From assembly GCA_017394805.1 (NCBI GenBank), contig JAFPXC010000023.1, positions 1 to 64,000 of the forward strand: DNA of 64,000 bases, written 5' to 3'. Shown here piece by piece: positions 7,264 through 15,966 of this stretch. The number at the start of each line of letters is the position of its first letter. Position 1 is the first letter of the stretch. The translations under genes and the position numbers were made by a program. Below the pieces are notes generated by a model that saw nothing but the letters and a program-made list of their open reading frames with translations, was not told where the DNA came from and ran no database searches. Origin of the DNA: Clostridia bacterium. GTDB taxonomy: Bacteria; Bacillota; Clostridia; Christensenellales; CAG-1252.

Positions 7264-8127
7264 ATGAGCGCTGTTTTTTTCGATACGGATTGTGAACTGT
7301 GGTACACCCAAGCGGACGAATTGGGCGTCCACGTCATCGGTATGCCCTATACCATCGACGACGAGGAGACCTTTTACGACTTCGGTCGCAATACCGATTT
7401 TAAGGCGTTTTACGATAAGATGCGCGCGGGCAGTATGCCCGTCACGTCGGCTTTGAATCCCCAACAATACGTGGAGATATTCGAGCCTTTCTTCGCCAAA
7501 GGCGAAGAGATTTTCTATATCAGTTTTTCCCATCGGCTTTCGGGCACTTTTGAGCACTTGGAGGCCGCCCTCAAGGAGTTGAACGCCAAATATCCCGGCG
7601 TGAAGTTTACGCGCTTCGATACGTTGAGCATCTCGGTGGGCGCGGGCTATCAGGTGTATTTCGGCGTGAAGTACCTCAAAGCGGGGCACACGGTGGAGGA
7701 GACCGTCGAGTTCCTCTCGGAATTCACCAAACACGTCTGCACCGAATTTATGGTGGACGACCTGCATCATCTGCACCGCGGCGGTCGTTTGTCCGCCGCT
7801 TCGGCCGTGCTCGGTACCATTATGGGTATCAAACCCATTCTGCACGTCACGGACGAGGGTACCTTGGAAGTGTTCGCCAAGGCCAAAGGAGAGAAGAAAG
7901 CGTTGGCAACACTCATGGACACCTTGCGCGAAGCGGGCGATCGCTTGGACGAATATCCCATCTGCATAGTGGACGCCGATAACCCCGCGTTTGCCGCTAA
8001 GTTGGAAGAAAGCGTCCGCGCGGAGTATCCCAAGACCGAGATTTGGCACTATCCCGTCGGCCCCGTCATCGGCACCCATTGCGGGCCGGGCACCGTGGGC
8101 ATTATCTTCTACGCCAAGCATCGCTGA
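7264..8127 (+). CDS. DegV family fatty-acid-binding protein
   Basis: 287 residues, the usual DegV length. Family marks are MPVTSALNPQQYVEIF in the position of the TSxPS segment, YISFSHRLSGTFEH, HHLHRGGRL, the central GIKPILHV strand and the C-terminal VIGTHCGPGTVGI that contacts the lipid carboxylate. DegV/FakB proteins carry a fatty acid to the kinase FakA for phosphorylation; no fakA lies in the window. It is a single-gene unit with its own promoter, followed by a weak hairpin. Confidence 0.9.
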   Translation: MSAVFFDTDCELWYTQADELGVHVIGMPYTIDDEETFYDFGRNTDFKAFYDKMRAGSMPVTSALNPQQYVEIFEPFFAKGEEIFYISFSHRLSGTFEHLEAALKELNAKYPGVKFTRFDTLSISVGAGYQVYFGVKYLKAGHTVEETVEFLSEFTKHVCTEFMVDDLHHLHRGGRLSAASAVLGTIMGIKPILHVTDEGTLEVFAKAKGEKKALATLMDTLREAGDRLDEYPICIVDADNPAFAAKLEESVRAEYPKTEIWHYPVGPVIGTHCGPGTVGIIFYAKHR

Positions 8128-8151
8128 AACGAATATACCGTGCAATGCGCC

Positions 8152-8174
8152 CCCTCTTTGAGGGAGTGTTTTGT
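8152..8174 (+). terminator. Weak terminator after the DegV gene
   Basis: CCCTC (8152-8156), TTT loop, GAGGG (8160-8164), then gTGTTTTG. The stem is short, so efficiency is uncertain. Confidence 0.45.
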
Positions 8175-8226
8175 TGAGAAATGACTAAAAAATGGATAAG
8201 TTTCAATTAAGAAATTTGACAAAAAC

Positions 8227-8255
8227 TTGTCTATGCGCGCGCGTTGTGCTAAAAT
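8227..8255 (+). promoter_or_regulatory. Promoter of the Ppx/GppA operon
   Basis: TTGTCT (8227-8232), 17-base spacer, TAAAAT (8250-8255). A leader of about 85 bases follows before AGAGGAGATAGAC-ATG; I see no known riboswitch in it. Confidence 0.6.
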
Positions 8256-8344
8256 ACATCATAAGCTGAGGATATAGGCCTATAAACGGGGCTTATATTC
8301 TTTATGCAACTTGCCCATCGCGGCTTCATCAAGAGGAGATAGAC

Positions 8345-9868
8345 ATGAGTGAAAAAGTAGAAAAAATCGCAATCATCGATTTGGGTTCCAATACGGCGAG
8401 ACTGGTGCTGGTAAACGTGTACGAAGGCGGTTTTTTTGTGGTATTCGACGAGTTGAAAGAGACTGTCCGCTTGGGACAGGATATGGATATTGACGGTTTC
8501 TTGCGCCCCAGCCGTATCGAGCAGACCAAGAAAACCCTGTTGATGTTTCGTCGCTTCTGCGACAGTAACGGTATCGAGAAAATATTGGCGTACGCTACGG
8601 CGGCCGTCCGTCGCGCCAAGAATCAAAAGAGTTTTTTGGAAGAAGTCAGCGTAACTTGCGGTATCAAACTGAAGGTGCTGACCAGCGAAGAAGAAGGACT
8701 GTACACCTATACGGGCGTCATCAACAGTATGGATATACCCAAGGGTATCATCATGGATATGGGCGGCGGCAGCACGCAATTCGTCTACTACAACCGCCGC
8801 AATATTTTGGCGCAGACCACCTTGCCTTTCGGTACGGTGACCTTGACCGACCTCTTTAAGGGCAGCGGATTGAAACCCGAAGAAAAGGCCGAGAAGATAG
8901 AGGAGTTCGTCCGCGAGAGTCTGGAAGACGTGGAATGGCTGAACAACGTGGACCCCGAAGTGCGGTTTATCGGCGTGGGCGGCAGTTTCCGCAACCTCGG
9001 CAAGATCAGCCGCAAACTCAAACGCTACCCTCTCGAAAAGGCGCATAACTACGTTTTGGACGGCGAGGAGTTCGAGCGGGTGTACGACACCATAAAGGTG
9101 CTGCCCATCGACCGCACGATGAAGATAAAGGGCTTGTCCTCGGGGCGCGCCGATATCTTCCCGTCGGCCCTGAGCGTAATGAAAGCGGTGATGGATTGCG
9201 CCGGCTTCAAGTCCATTACGGTGTCGGGCTGCGGTCTGCGCGAAGGCGCTATGTTCCGCTACGCCGTGCCCTCGGTCAACGAGAAGCCCATCAACGACAT
9301 TTTGGGCTATAGCCTGCAAACCCTCGTGGTCTATTTCAACGAAAATCAGGAGCACGCCAAACATGTGGCCGACCTGAGTATGCAGTTGTTCAAACAACTG
9401 AAGGTGCTACATAAATTGCCCCGCGCCTACTTCAAGGTGCTGCGCGTAGCCGCCATTCTGCACGATTCGGGCGCTACCATCAAGTATTACGACCACCCAA
9501 AACACAGCGCCTACGTCATACTGAACAGCAGTATCTACGGCATTTCGCAAAAGGAGATCGTGATGGCGGCCTTCGTCGCTTCGGCGCACAAGAAGGGCGA
9601 GCCCGACGAGGAGTTCAACCGCTATAAGTGTATGCTGACCGAGGAGGATATCGCCGCCGTGTACAAGATGGGCGTCATCCTCAAAATCGCCGAGAGTTTC
9701 GACCGCAGTATGAGCGGACTGGTGACGGGTATCAACTGCGACGTGCTGGGCGACAGCGTGATCATGCAGACCGAATCCACGGGCGATTGCTCGTTGGAGA
9801 TCCAAGACGCTTTGTCCTGCCGTAACGAGTTCAAACGCGCCTACGGCAAAAACGTGGAGATACTATGA
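8345..9868 (+). CDS. ppx: Ppx/GppA phosphatase family protein with HD-like C-terminal domain
   Basis: 507 residues. The ASKHA fold is evident from IAIIDLGSNTARLVLVNV near the N-terminus, the second phosphate loop IIMDMGGGSTQFVYY and FIGVGGSFRNLG. An HD-like C-terminal domain carries AAILHDSGATIKYYDHPKHSAYVI. The family hydrolyses polyphosphate or pppGpp; which one cannot be told from sequence. Start: AGAGGAG five bases before the ATG. It overlaps the following small membrane gene by ATGA and ends transcriptionally at the 10199 terminator. Confidence 0.9.
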   Translation: MSEKVEKIAIIDLGSNTARLVLVNVYEGGFFVVFDELKETVRLGQDMDIDGFLRPSRIEQTKKTLLMFRRFCDSNGIEKILAYATAAVRRAKNQKSFLEEVSVTCGIKLKVLTSEEEGLYTYTGVINSMDIPKGIIMDMGGGSTQFVYYNRRNILAQTTLPFGTVTLTDLFKGSGLKPEEKAEKIEEFVRESLEDVEWLNNVDPEVRFIGVGGSFRNLGKISRKLKRYPLEKAHNYVLDGEEFERVYDTIKVLPIDRTMKIKGLSSGRADIFPSALSVMKAVMDCAGFKSITVSGCGLREGAMFRYAVPSVNEKPINDILGYSLQTLVVYFNENQEHAKHVADLSMQLFKQLKVLHKLPRAYFKVLRVAAILHDSGATIKYYDHPKHSAYVILNSSIYGISQKEIVMAAFVASAHKKGEPDEEFNRYKCMLTEEDIAAVYKMGVILKIAESFDRSMSGLVTGINCDVLGDSVIMQTESTGDCSLEIQDALSCRNEFKRAYGKNVEIL

Positions 9869-10182
9869 AGCGCAAGATCCGTTCGAGCCTCGTCATAGCC
9901 ATCGCGTGCCTAATAGTGGGTGTGACCATCATCATCGTCAACTATGCGTTGGACAATACGGGCGGCAGGGGCTACAGCAGCAGTATGAGCACGCTGGGCG
10001 ACTATCGCCGCTCCCTCGTGATGGTCATCTCGGCCATCTCGTTGTCCGCGGCGGCCGTCGTGATGATGGTGATGAGCCTCATTACCTTTATGAAGCGCAG
10101 ACAGGCCGAGGACGAGGAATTGCTGCGCCGACTCGACGAAGAGGAACGAGCGGCCGCAAAAGAGGAATCGGACGACGCGTAA
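9865..10182 (+). CDS. Small two-helix membrane protein
   Basis: 105 residues. Hydrophobic helices at about 8-26 and 47-70 are separated by a Gly/Ser-rich loop, and the tail (about 75-105) is highly charged and helical (RRQAEDEELLRRLDEEERAA). The ATG is inside the Ppx stop (ATGA), so it depends on translation of ppx. I do not recognise the family; a membrane partner of the phosphatase is possible but unproven. Confidence 0.75.
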   Translation: MKRKIRSSLVIAIACLIVGVTIIIVNYALDNTGGRGYSSSMSTLGDYRRSLVMVISAISLSAAAVVMMVMSLITFMKRRQAEDEELLRRLDEEERAAAKEESDDA

Positions 10183-10198
10183 CGAATGAAAGAGTAGA

Positions 10199-10226
10199 GC
10201 CTTCGCCGCCAAGCGAAGGCTTTTTT
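10199..10226 (+). terminator. Terminator of the ppx operon
   Basis: Perfect 8-base stem GCCTTCGC (10199-10206) with GCGAAGGC (10213-10220), loop CGCCAA, six T. Confidence 0.92.
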
Positions 10227-10253
10227 GTATACCGCGGGGCGCAAGCGCATACT
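10225..10253 (+). promoter_or_regulatory. Promoter of the yqfC operon, overlapping the terminator
   Basis: TTGTAT (10225-10230), 17-base spacer, CATACT (10248-10253), then 7 bases to the ATG. The -35 uses the last T residues of the upstream terminator. No ribosome site is present, so the message would be leaderless. Confidence 0.55.
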
Positions 10254-10260
10254 GTATGGT

Positions 10261-10503
10261 ATGGCTTGGCAAGAGGATTTACACGACTTTATCAAAGATT
10301 TATCCACGGGCGTACACGTGTGGGGTACGGACGCGGTGGTGGAAGGGCATAAGGGCCTGTTGACTTATACGCCTACCCTCGTCAAGGTGCGCCGCAAAAA
10401 AGGCTCGGTGACCATCGAGGGCGAGGGGCTGTCCGTGCGGGCGGTCAGCCGCGACGAAGTGTGGATAACGGGCGACGTAAAGGCGGTGCGGATAGATGCG
10501 TAA
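10261..10503 (+). CDS. yqfC: YabP/YqfC family sporulation protein
   Basis: 80 residues, the typical size of YqfC. The pattern GTDAVVEGHKGLLTYTPTLVKVRRKKGSVTIEG... with VWITGDVKAVRI matches the YabP/YqfC fold, which contains the recurring ..I.G...L..Y....V.V....G.L.I.G pattern. Its downstream neighbour is yqfD, the invariant partner. In spore formers yqfC-yqfD are expressed in the mother cell. The start was set at 10261 because the reading frame upstream enters the terminator. It overlaps yqfD by 8 bases. Confidence 0.82.
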   Translation: MAWQEDLHDFIKDLSTGVHVWGTDAVVEGHKGLLTYTPTLVKVRRKKGSVTIEGEGLSVRAVSRDEVWITGDVKAVRIDA

Positions 10504-11617
10504 GCGCTTCGAGGTGTGTACGGTATGCCACGGCCGCGTGCTGAATTGTCTGTGTCGCAAAGGGGTGCGCGTTACCGGCGTCCGCGCCGAGGGCCGCAAA
10601 CTGTCTTTTGTGGCGGCGGGGGAGAACGTGCGCCTTTGCGAAGACGCTTTGGGCGGCGCGTGTTTTGGGTACACCGCCCGCGAGGTGGGTGTGGGGGCGT
10701 GGGTGCGCTCGCTTTGGCGCCGTCCCGCCTTGTGGATAGCCGCCCTCGTGGTATGCGCCGCTTTGGGCGTGGCGCTAAACGTGGTGTGGAAAACCGAGGT
10801 CGACTGTACGCCCGAATTGGCGCCCAAGGTGTACGCGGCGCTCGCGGAGGCGGGCTATGCCTCGCCGCGCTTCCGCAACGAAGTGGATACGACGGACGTC
10901 AAAAACCGCCTGACCGCCATAGACGGCGTGGCCCTCGCGTCCGTGCGCGTCAAAGGGGTTTGGCTGGAAGTCGAAGTCAAAGAAGAATTGCCCAATGGGG
11001 AGACCGCCGTCCATACGGGCGCCATCGTGGCCGCGTGCGATTGCGTAGTGACGCGTATAGTCGTCGAGCGAGGTCGCGCTATGGTGGCGGCGGGGGATAG
11101 CGTGCGAAAAGGGGACGTGCTGATAGCGCCCGAATATCTGGTGGACGCCGACCGAGACGTCACCTTGCCCACCCAAGCCGTGGGCGAGGTCTACGGCTAT
11201 ACGTACCCCGCTTATACGTACCAATACGCCGAACGCACCTTTGAGAAAACGCGCACGGGCGAGGCGGTGCGCCATACCCGCATAACCGCCTTTGGGCATA
11301 CCTTCGGCGAACGGGAAGCCGCGCCCTATCCGCAATACGAAGAGGAAGTCGAAAAATTCGTCCTCGGCGCTTGGTTTCCCATAGAGATCGAGCGCGTGAC
11401 CTATTACGAAACGACCGAGCAGGCCGAATTTCGCCCGTTTGCCCTCGAAAAAGAGCGTATTATCGAAGAATGTTTTGCACAAATCCGCGCACATCTTAAA
11501 AAATCCGTGCAAATCTTGCGCGAATGGTGTATAATAGATAATATGGGCAGTATATATCGTGTACGCGCGTATGCGGAAGTCGAGCAACGCGTGGATATAT
11601 ACGGAGATGAAGGATGA
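10496..11617 (+). CDS. yqfD: Sporulation protein YqfD
   Basis: 373 residues: a cytosolic N-terminal part with three Cys (CTVCHGRVLNCLCRKG), one membrane helix (about 80-98, ALWIAALVVCAALGVAL), and an external domain with the repeated ..KNRLTAIDGVALASVRVKGVWLEVEVKEE pattern of the YqfD family, similar to POTRA/FtsQ-like ligand folds. Known mutants of Bacillus yqfD are blocked at stage IV of sporulation. It lies between yqfC and phoH, the classic order. The last codons overlap phoH by ATGA. A TATAAT at 11530 inside the gene could give a minor phoH promoter but lacks a good -35. Confidence 0.88.
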   Translation: MRKRFEVCTVCHGRVLNCLCRKGVRVTGVRAEGRKLSFVAAGENVRLCEDALGGACFGYTAREVGVGAWVRSLWRRPALWIAALVVCAALGVALNVVWKTEVDCTPELAPKVYAALAEAGYASPRFRNEVDTTDVKNRLTAIDGVALASVRVKGVWLEVEVKEELPNGETAVHTGAIVAACDCVVTRIVVERGRAMVAAGDSVRKGDVLIAPEYLVDADRDVTLPTQAVGEVYGYTYPAYTYQYAERTFEKTRTGEAVRHTRITAFGHTFGEREAAPYPQYEEEVEKFVLGAWFPIEIERVTYYETTEQAEFRPFALEKERIIEECFAQIRAHLKKSVQILREWCIIDNMGSIYRVRAYAEVEQRVDIYGDEG

Positions 11618-12591
11618 AAGTTGTCAATTTACCGATGGATATAGCCACGGCCATGGCCGTCGTGGGCGCATACGACACCAACGCGCGTCTTTTTGCCAAG
11701 CAGCTCTCGGTGGACGTCGTCTCGAAGGGGGACGTGCTCTCGATAAGCGGCGAGGAGGCGGACGTGGACGTGGCCGTGCGCGCGTTGAACGCGCTGGCGC
11801 CTATGGCGCGCGAGGGGGAGGAAATCAAACCCCGCGACGTGATGGGCGTGATCGCGTTGGCCCGCGAAGGCGCGGAAGGGGACTGGTACGTCGCCCGCCG
11901 CACCATCGCCGTCACTTCGCGCGGCAAGACGGTCAAGTGCCGCACGGTGGGTCAGCACCGCTATATGCGCTTGGTGGACGGCAACGAATTGGTGATCTGC
12001 GTTGGCCCCGCCGGTACGGGCAAGACCTATCTCGCCGTGGCGCGCGCGGTGTCCGCCTACCGCAACAAAGAGGTGGAGCGCATCGTCCTGACGCGCCCCG
12101 CGGTGGAAGCGGGCGAGCGATTGGGCTTTTTGCCCGGCGATATGCAACAAAAGGTGGACCCCTATCTGCGCCCCCTCTACGACGCGTTGGCCGACCTGTT
12201 GGGGCAGGACAACTTTTTGCAATACGCCCAAAGGGGGATTATCGAGGTGGCGCCCTTGGCCTATATGCGAGGGCGCACGCTCAACAACTCGTATATCATC
12301 TTGGACGAGGCGCAGAATACCACCGTGGAGCAGATGAAAATGTTTCTCACCCGTATGGGTGAGGGTAGCCGCGTCATCGTGACGGGCGACGCGACGCAGA
12401 TAGACCTGCCGCGCGGGCAAAAGAGCGGCCTTTTGGACGCGTTGGACGTCCTTAAAGACGTGGAGGGCGTGGGGATATGCCGCCTCAACTCGGGGGACGT
12501 GGTGCGCCACGACCTCGTGCAACGTATCGTGGACGCTTACGACAATTACCATAGGGAAGAAACTTCTACCAAAAAGGACGAAGAGGACTGA
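11614..12591 (+). CDS. phoH: PhoH family ATPase
   Basis: 325 residues. Walker A is VGPAGTGKTYLAVARAV (near 131-147) and Walker B ILDEAQNTT near 229-237, followed by VTGDATQIDLP, all diagnostic of PhoH/YbeZ. The short N-terminal KH-like segment is also typical. PhoH acts with YbeY in RNA metabolism and ribosome maturation; ybeY follows two genes later. The gene sits in a block with ATGA or near-zero spacing on both sides. Confidence 0.95.
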   Translation: MKVVNLPMDIATAMAVVGAYDTNARLFAKQLSVDVVSKGDVLSISGEEADVDVAVRALNALAPMAREGEEIKPRDVMGVIALAREGAEGDWYVARRTIAVTSRGKTVKCRTVGQHRYMRLVDGNELVICVGPAGTGKTYLAVARAVSAYRNKEVERIVLTRPAVEAGERLGFLPGDMQQKVDPYLRPLYDALADLLGQDNFLQYAQRGIIEVAPLAYMRGRTLNNSYIILDEAQNTTVEQMKMFLTRMGEGSRVIVTGDATQIDLPRGQKSGLLDALDVLKDVEGVGICRLNSGDVVRHDLVQRIVDAYDNYHREETSTKKDEED

Positions 12592-12593
12592 GT

Positions 12594-14021
12594 ATGAGCA
12601 AACTGAACGAAAAAACCAAAACCGCATTGATATCCTACGCGTTGTCGGTAGGGTTCGCCATCGTGCTGGCGGTATGCGCTATGTGTATGACCTTTACGGA
12701 CGGCAAGTTCCAGATCCCCGCCTTGGGCGTGGTGGTCATCGGTCTGGTGTACGTCGCCATTTTCGCGGTCGCCAACAGCATAGGCGCGTTGTACCGCCTG
12801 AATATGTACAAGAATATGGCGGTGATGTACATTTCCACGTTGCTTTCGGTGTTGTGCGTGCTGGTGTGTATGCGCTACCTGCAGGTGGTGTTCGTGCCCC
12901 TATTGGTGTGCAGTCTTTTGACCGTGCTGTTGGTCAACAAGCGCAGCGCGTTCGTCATCAACTTCTCCTGCTTCGCGGTCATTTTGACGATGTACGTCAT
13001 CCGCTGGCTCTACGTGGACCATGCGTTCAATGTGGCGGGCGTGGTGTATCTTCTTCTTAAACTCATTTCTTCTTCGGCGGTCATCGCCTTTTATCGTCCC
13101 AACTATAACCGCATTTCCCTTATCGGCGAGGTGGTCGTGGCGGGCATTTTGACGTCCCTTTTGTGCGTGGCCGTGTCCGTCGTCTTCGACGATACCACCG
13201 ATATCATTTCCAGCGTGATGTGCGGTTTGTGGTATTTGGTGTCGGACGTGGCGTCGCTACTATTGTGCCTCGTACTGTCCCCCGTGCTGGAGTGGGTGTT
13301 GAGGCTCGAAACCAACCTCAAATTGCTCGAATATATCAGTTTTGACCAGCCTCTTCTCAAAGAGTTGAGCGAGAAAGCGCCCGGTACCTTCCACCACAGC
13401 CTTGCCGTAGGCAATTTGGCCGAGCGGTGCGCCAACGCCATCGGCGAGAACGTCAACCTGGCCAAAGCGGCGGCCTATTTCCACGATATCGGCAAACTGC
13501 AAAGCCCCGAGTTTTTCAGCGAGAACCAAACGGACGGCTACAACCCCCACAACGATTTGACCTTTGAAAACAGCGTCAAGATCATCACGCGCCATACCGA
13601 AGTGGGCTACAAAATGCTCACCGAAAAGCACTTCCCCAAATTGCTGGCGGACGTCGCAAGAGAACACCACGGCGACAGCACGGTGGGTTACTTCTACGTG
13701 CAGGCGCTCAATATCACCGAAGGTACGGTGGACAGCAGTACCTATCGCTATCCCGGCCCTCGTCCGTCCAACCGCATTTCGGCCATCGTGATGATAGCGG
13801 ATACGGTGGAGGCCGCCACCCGCGCCAAGAAACTGACCACGAGAGAGGAGTTGTATCCCCTGATCGACAAATTGATTAAGGACAAGCGTGAGTCGGGACA
13901 ATTCGACAACTGCGACATTACCATGCGCGAATTGGCCCTCATCCGCGACACGTTGGTGGAGGCCTTGGTCGGCACCAACCACCAGCGCGTCAATTACCCC
14001 GACAAGAAAAAAGAACGCTAA
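12594..14021 (+). CDS. 7TM-HD phosphodiesterase of the PgpH type, lacking the extracellular domain
   Basis: 475 residues: about seven hydrophobic helices at 15-235, then a cytosolic HD domain with FHHSLAVGNLAERC (266-279), AAYFHDIGKL (293-302; H297-D298), NPHNDLTF, REHHGDS and IADTVEAA, all metal-site positions present. PgpH of Bacillus and Listeria, about 700 residues, degrades c-di-AMP and has a large extracellular 7TMR-HDED domain before the membrane part; here that domain is missing. c-di-AMP hydrolysis is therefore likely but its signal input must differ. The gene begins 2 bases after phoH with GAGGAC-tgagt-ATG. Confidence 0.85.
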   Translation: MSKLNEKTKTALISYALSVGFAIVLAVCAMCMTFTDGKFQIPALGVVVIGLVYVAIFAVANSIGALYRLNMYKNMAVMYISTLLSVLCVLVCMRYLQVVFVPLLVCSLLTVLLVNKRSAFVINFSCFAVILTMYVIRWLYVDHAFNVAGVVYLLLKLISSSAVIAFYRPNYNRISLIGEVVVAGILTSLLCVAVSVVFDDTTDIISSVMCGLWYLVSDVASLLLCLVLSPVLEWVLRLETNLKLLEYISFDQPLLKELSEKAPGTFHHSLAVGNLAERCANAIGENVNLAKAAAYFHDIGKLQSPEFFSENQTDGYNPHNDLTFENSVKIITRHTEVGYKMLTEKHFPKLLADVAREHHGDSTVGYFYVQALNITEGTVDSSTYRYPGPRPSNRISAIVMIADTVEAATRAKKLTTREELYPLIDKLIKDKRESGQFDNCDITMRELALIRDTLVEALVGTNHQRVNYPDKKKER

Positions 14022-14076
14022 GGGCAGCGGGACAAGCCGCTACTTGCGAAAAAATACACGTTGAAAAGAGGTTTTT

Positions 14077-14544
14077 ATGATTAGTACCTATATGATTTCC
14101 GCCGCCGAAAAGGAGCAACTTACCCGCGCGTATTACGCGGTTTTGCGCAACTTGGAACTCGAGGATTGGTTCGAGATTGACTTCACCGTGGTAGGGCAAA
14201 GTACCATACGTTCCCTCAATCTCGAGCACCGCAACGTGGATAAGGTGACGGACGTGCTGAGTTTTCCCGCCGTGGATTTTACCTTTCCTATCTGTATGTG
14301 CGATTACCAAGCGGACATTAATCCCGAGACGGGCAAACTGTTCTTGGGCGATATCATGATTTGCCGCGCCAAGGTGCGCCGCCAAGCCAAGGAGTACGGG
14401 CACAGCGAATTGCGCGAGTTCGTCTATTTGGCCGTGCACGGTATGCTGCACCTCTTTGGGTTTGACCACGTTACGCCCGAGGGAGAGGAGGATATGAACG
14501 CGCACCAAAAGGCCATTATGAAGGAATTGGGGATAGAGCGATGA
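14077..14544 (+). CDS. ybeY: Endoribonuclease YbeY
   Basis: 155 residues with the zinc motif HGMLHLFGFDH (H-x3-H-x5-H) and the upstream TDVLSFP signature. YbeY matures rRNA 3' ends and monitors 70S ribosomes. It follows the HD gene by 55 bases with AAAAGAGG as ribosome site and overlaps era by ATGA, as in many Bacillota. Confidence 0.95.
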   Translation: MISTYMISAAEKEQLTRAYYAVLRNLELEDWFEIDFTVVGQSTIRSLNLEHRNVDKVTDVLSFPAVDFTFPICMCDYQADINPETGKLFLGDIMICRAKVRRQAKEYGHSELREFVYLAVHGMLHLFGFDHVTPEGEEDMNAHQKAIMKELGIER

Positions 14545-15452
14545 AGGTCGGTTTTTTTGCGATATTGGGCAAGCCCAACGCAGGCAAGTCCACCTTGACC
14601 AACGCGTTGGTGGGCGAAAAAGTCAGCATCGTATCCTGGCGGCCGCAGACTACGCGCAATAAGATCAACGGCATCGTCAACGGCACGTTGGGGGGAGAGG
14701 AGTATCAACTCGTGCTCACCGATACCCCCGGTATACAGCACGGAAAAGACCGCTTGAGCGTGTATATGCAGGCCAGCGTGTCCGCGGCGCAAAAAGGCTC
14801 GGACGGCGTGGTCTACGTCATTGACGGCGGGCGCAGGCTGGACGAGGAGGAGTTGGCCGAAGTCAAGCGGCTGGCCGCGACCACGCCCAAAATGGTGGTG
14901 GCCGTCAACAAAATGGACGAGGCACCAAGGGAGCAATTCGTGTCCGTGTTATCCTTGCTGAACGGGGTGGAGGGCGTGGAAATCGTGCCCATAAGCGCCG
15001 AGAAAGGGGAGAATCTGGACGTATTGACGGAGATCCTCGTCAAGGATTTGCCCGAAGGGCAACCTTTCTATCCCGACGACATTTCGACGGACAGCACCCT
15101 GCGCTTTATGGCGGGGGAGATCGTGCGAGAAAAAGTGCTCAAGTTTTTGCAGGACGAGATACCGCACGGCGTGGGCGTGGAGATCGTCAAGTACCTAAGC
15201 CGCGAGGACGGCGTGGAAGAGATACACGCGGATATTATCTGCGAGAAACCCAACCATAAGCCCATCATCATCGGCAAGAAAGGGGAGACTTTGAAGCGCA
15301 TCGCCACCGCCGCAAGAAAGGAAATGGAAGACCTCGCCGGTTGCCCCGTCTTCCTCAAATTGTGGGTGAAAGTGCGCGAGAATTGGCGGCAAAGCCCCGA
15401 TACGCTGTCTATCCTCGGGTATGATATTAAGGACCTGAAAGACGACGAGTAA
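14541..15452 (+). CDS. era: GTPase Era
   Basis: 303 residues. G1 GKPNAGKST, the effector stretch RPQTTRNKINGIV, G3 DTPGIQ, G4 NKMD and the C-terminal KH domain with HKPIIIGKKGETLKRIATAARKEMED are complete. Era binds the 3' end of 16S rRNA and assists 30S assembly. It is the last gene of the block that begins at yqfC; the usual intervening dgkA/cdd genes are absent. Confidence 0.97.
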   Translation: MKVGFFAILGKPNAGKSTLTNALVGEKVSIVSWRPQTTRNKINGIVNGTLGGEEYQLVLTDTPGIQHGKDRLSVYMQASVSAAQKGSDGVVYVIDGGRRLDEEELAEVKRLAATTPKMVVAVNKMDEAPREQFVSVLSLLNGVEGVEIVPISAEKGENLDVLTEILVKDLPEGQPFYPDDISTDSTLRFMAGEIVREKVLKFLQDEIPHGVGVEIVKYLSREDGVEEIHADIICEKPNHKPIIIGKKGETLKRIATAARKEMEDLAGCPVFLKLWVKVRENWRQSPDTLSILGYDIKDLKDDE

Positions 15453-15455
15453 GCG

Positions 15456-15582
15456 GACGGTGCGTGAAATGGGCGATTGAGCGCGCATTCGCTCGTTCGC
15501 AGGCACCACGTACAAGAAGTACGTTGGGTACCCGCATCGCTCGTTTGAATACACGCTCACTCATCCCATTTGACGCACCGTC
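15456..15582. repeat. Large imperfect palindrome (about 127 bases)
   Basis: Outer arms 15456-15473 and 15565-15582 pair over 18 bases with one mismatch. The centre is CGTAC-aagaa-GTACG (15509-15523). Between them blocks such as GAGCG and CGCTC also pair. A related element lies at 31724-31841. Confidence 0.75.
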
Positions 15583-15807
15583 GTCGTCACGCAGGAAGAG
15601 TTTTGCAAAAAGACGAAAAAGGCGATCGAGCGCGCATTCGCTCGTTCGCGGGCACCACGTACAAGAAGTACGTTGGGTACCCGCATCGCTCGTTTGAATA
15701 CACGCTCACTCATCCCATTTGACGCACCGTCGTCGTCACGCAGGAAGAGTTTTGCAAAAAGACGAAAAAGGCGATTGAGCGCGCATTCGCTCGTTCGCGG
15801 GCACCAC
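15472..15807. repeat. 149-bp tandem direct repeat, 2.25 copies
   Basis: Copies begin at 15472, 15621 and 15770, the third stopping after 38 bases. The first two differ at only a few positions. The unit contains the palindrome core plus a tail ending GTTTTGCAAAAAGACGAAAAA. The 15453-15830 gap has no gene. Confidence 0.85.
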
Positions 15808-15831
15808 AGTTCGCCATAGGCGAACGTTAGG

Positions 15832-15872
15832 AAAAAAAGCACCGCTTCCCAAGAGGGAAACGGTGCTTTTTT
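15832..15872. terminator. Bidirectional terminator between era and the flavoprotein gene
   Basis: AGCACCG and CTTCCC pair with GGGAAA and CGGTGCT around AAGA; seven A precede and six T follow, so it works for both convergent genes. Confidence 0.9.
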
Positions 15873-15966
15873 GTTGATTTTTTGTTTGGACGTTTGGGCT
15901 TGGTAGCGTATATTTTTACTGAATTTTTCCGTCGTGGCAAAGCGGATTGGTGGGGAAATAATCCGT

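Noticed and set aside
11530..11535. TATAAT near the end of yqfD as a phoH promoter
   Set aside because: No -35 with 16-18 base spacing (GTGCAA is the closest). phoH is already coupled to yqfD by ATGA.
15472..15807. CRISPR or phage attachment repeats
   Set aside because: Units of 149 bases are directly joined, contain palindromes and have no spacers, integrase or tRNA nearby.
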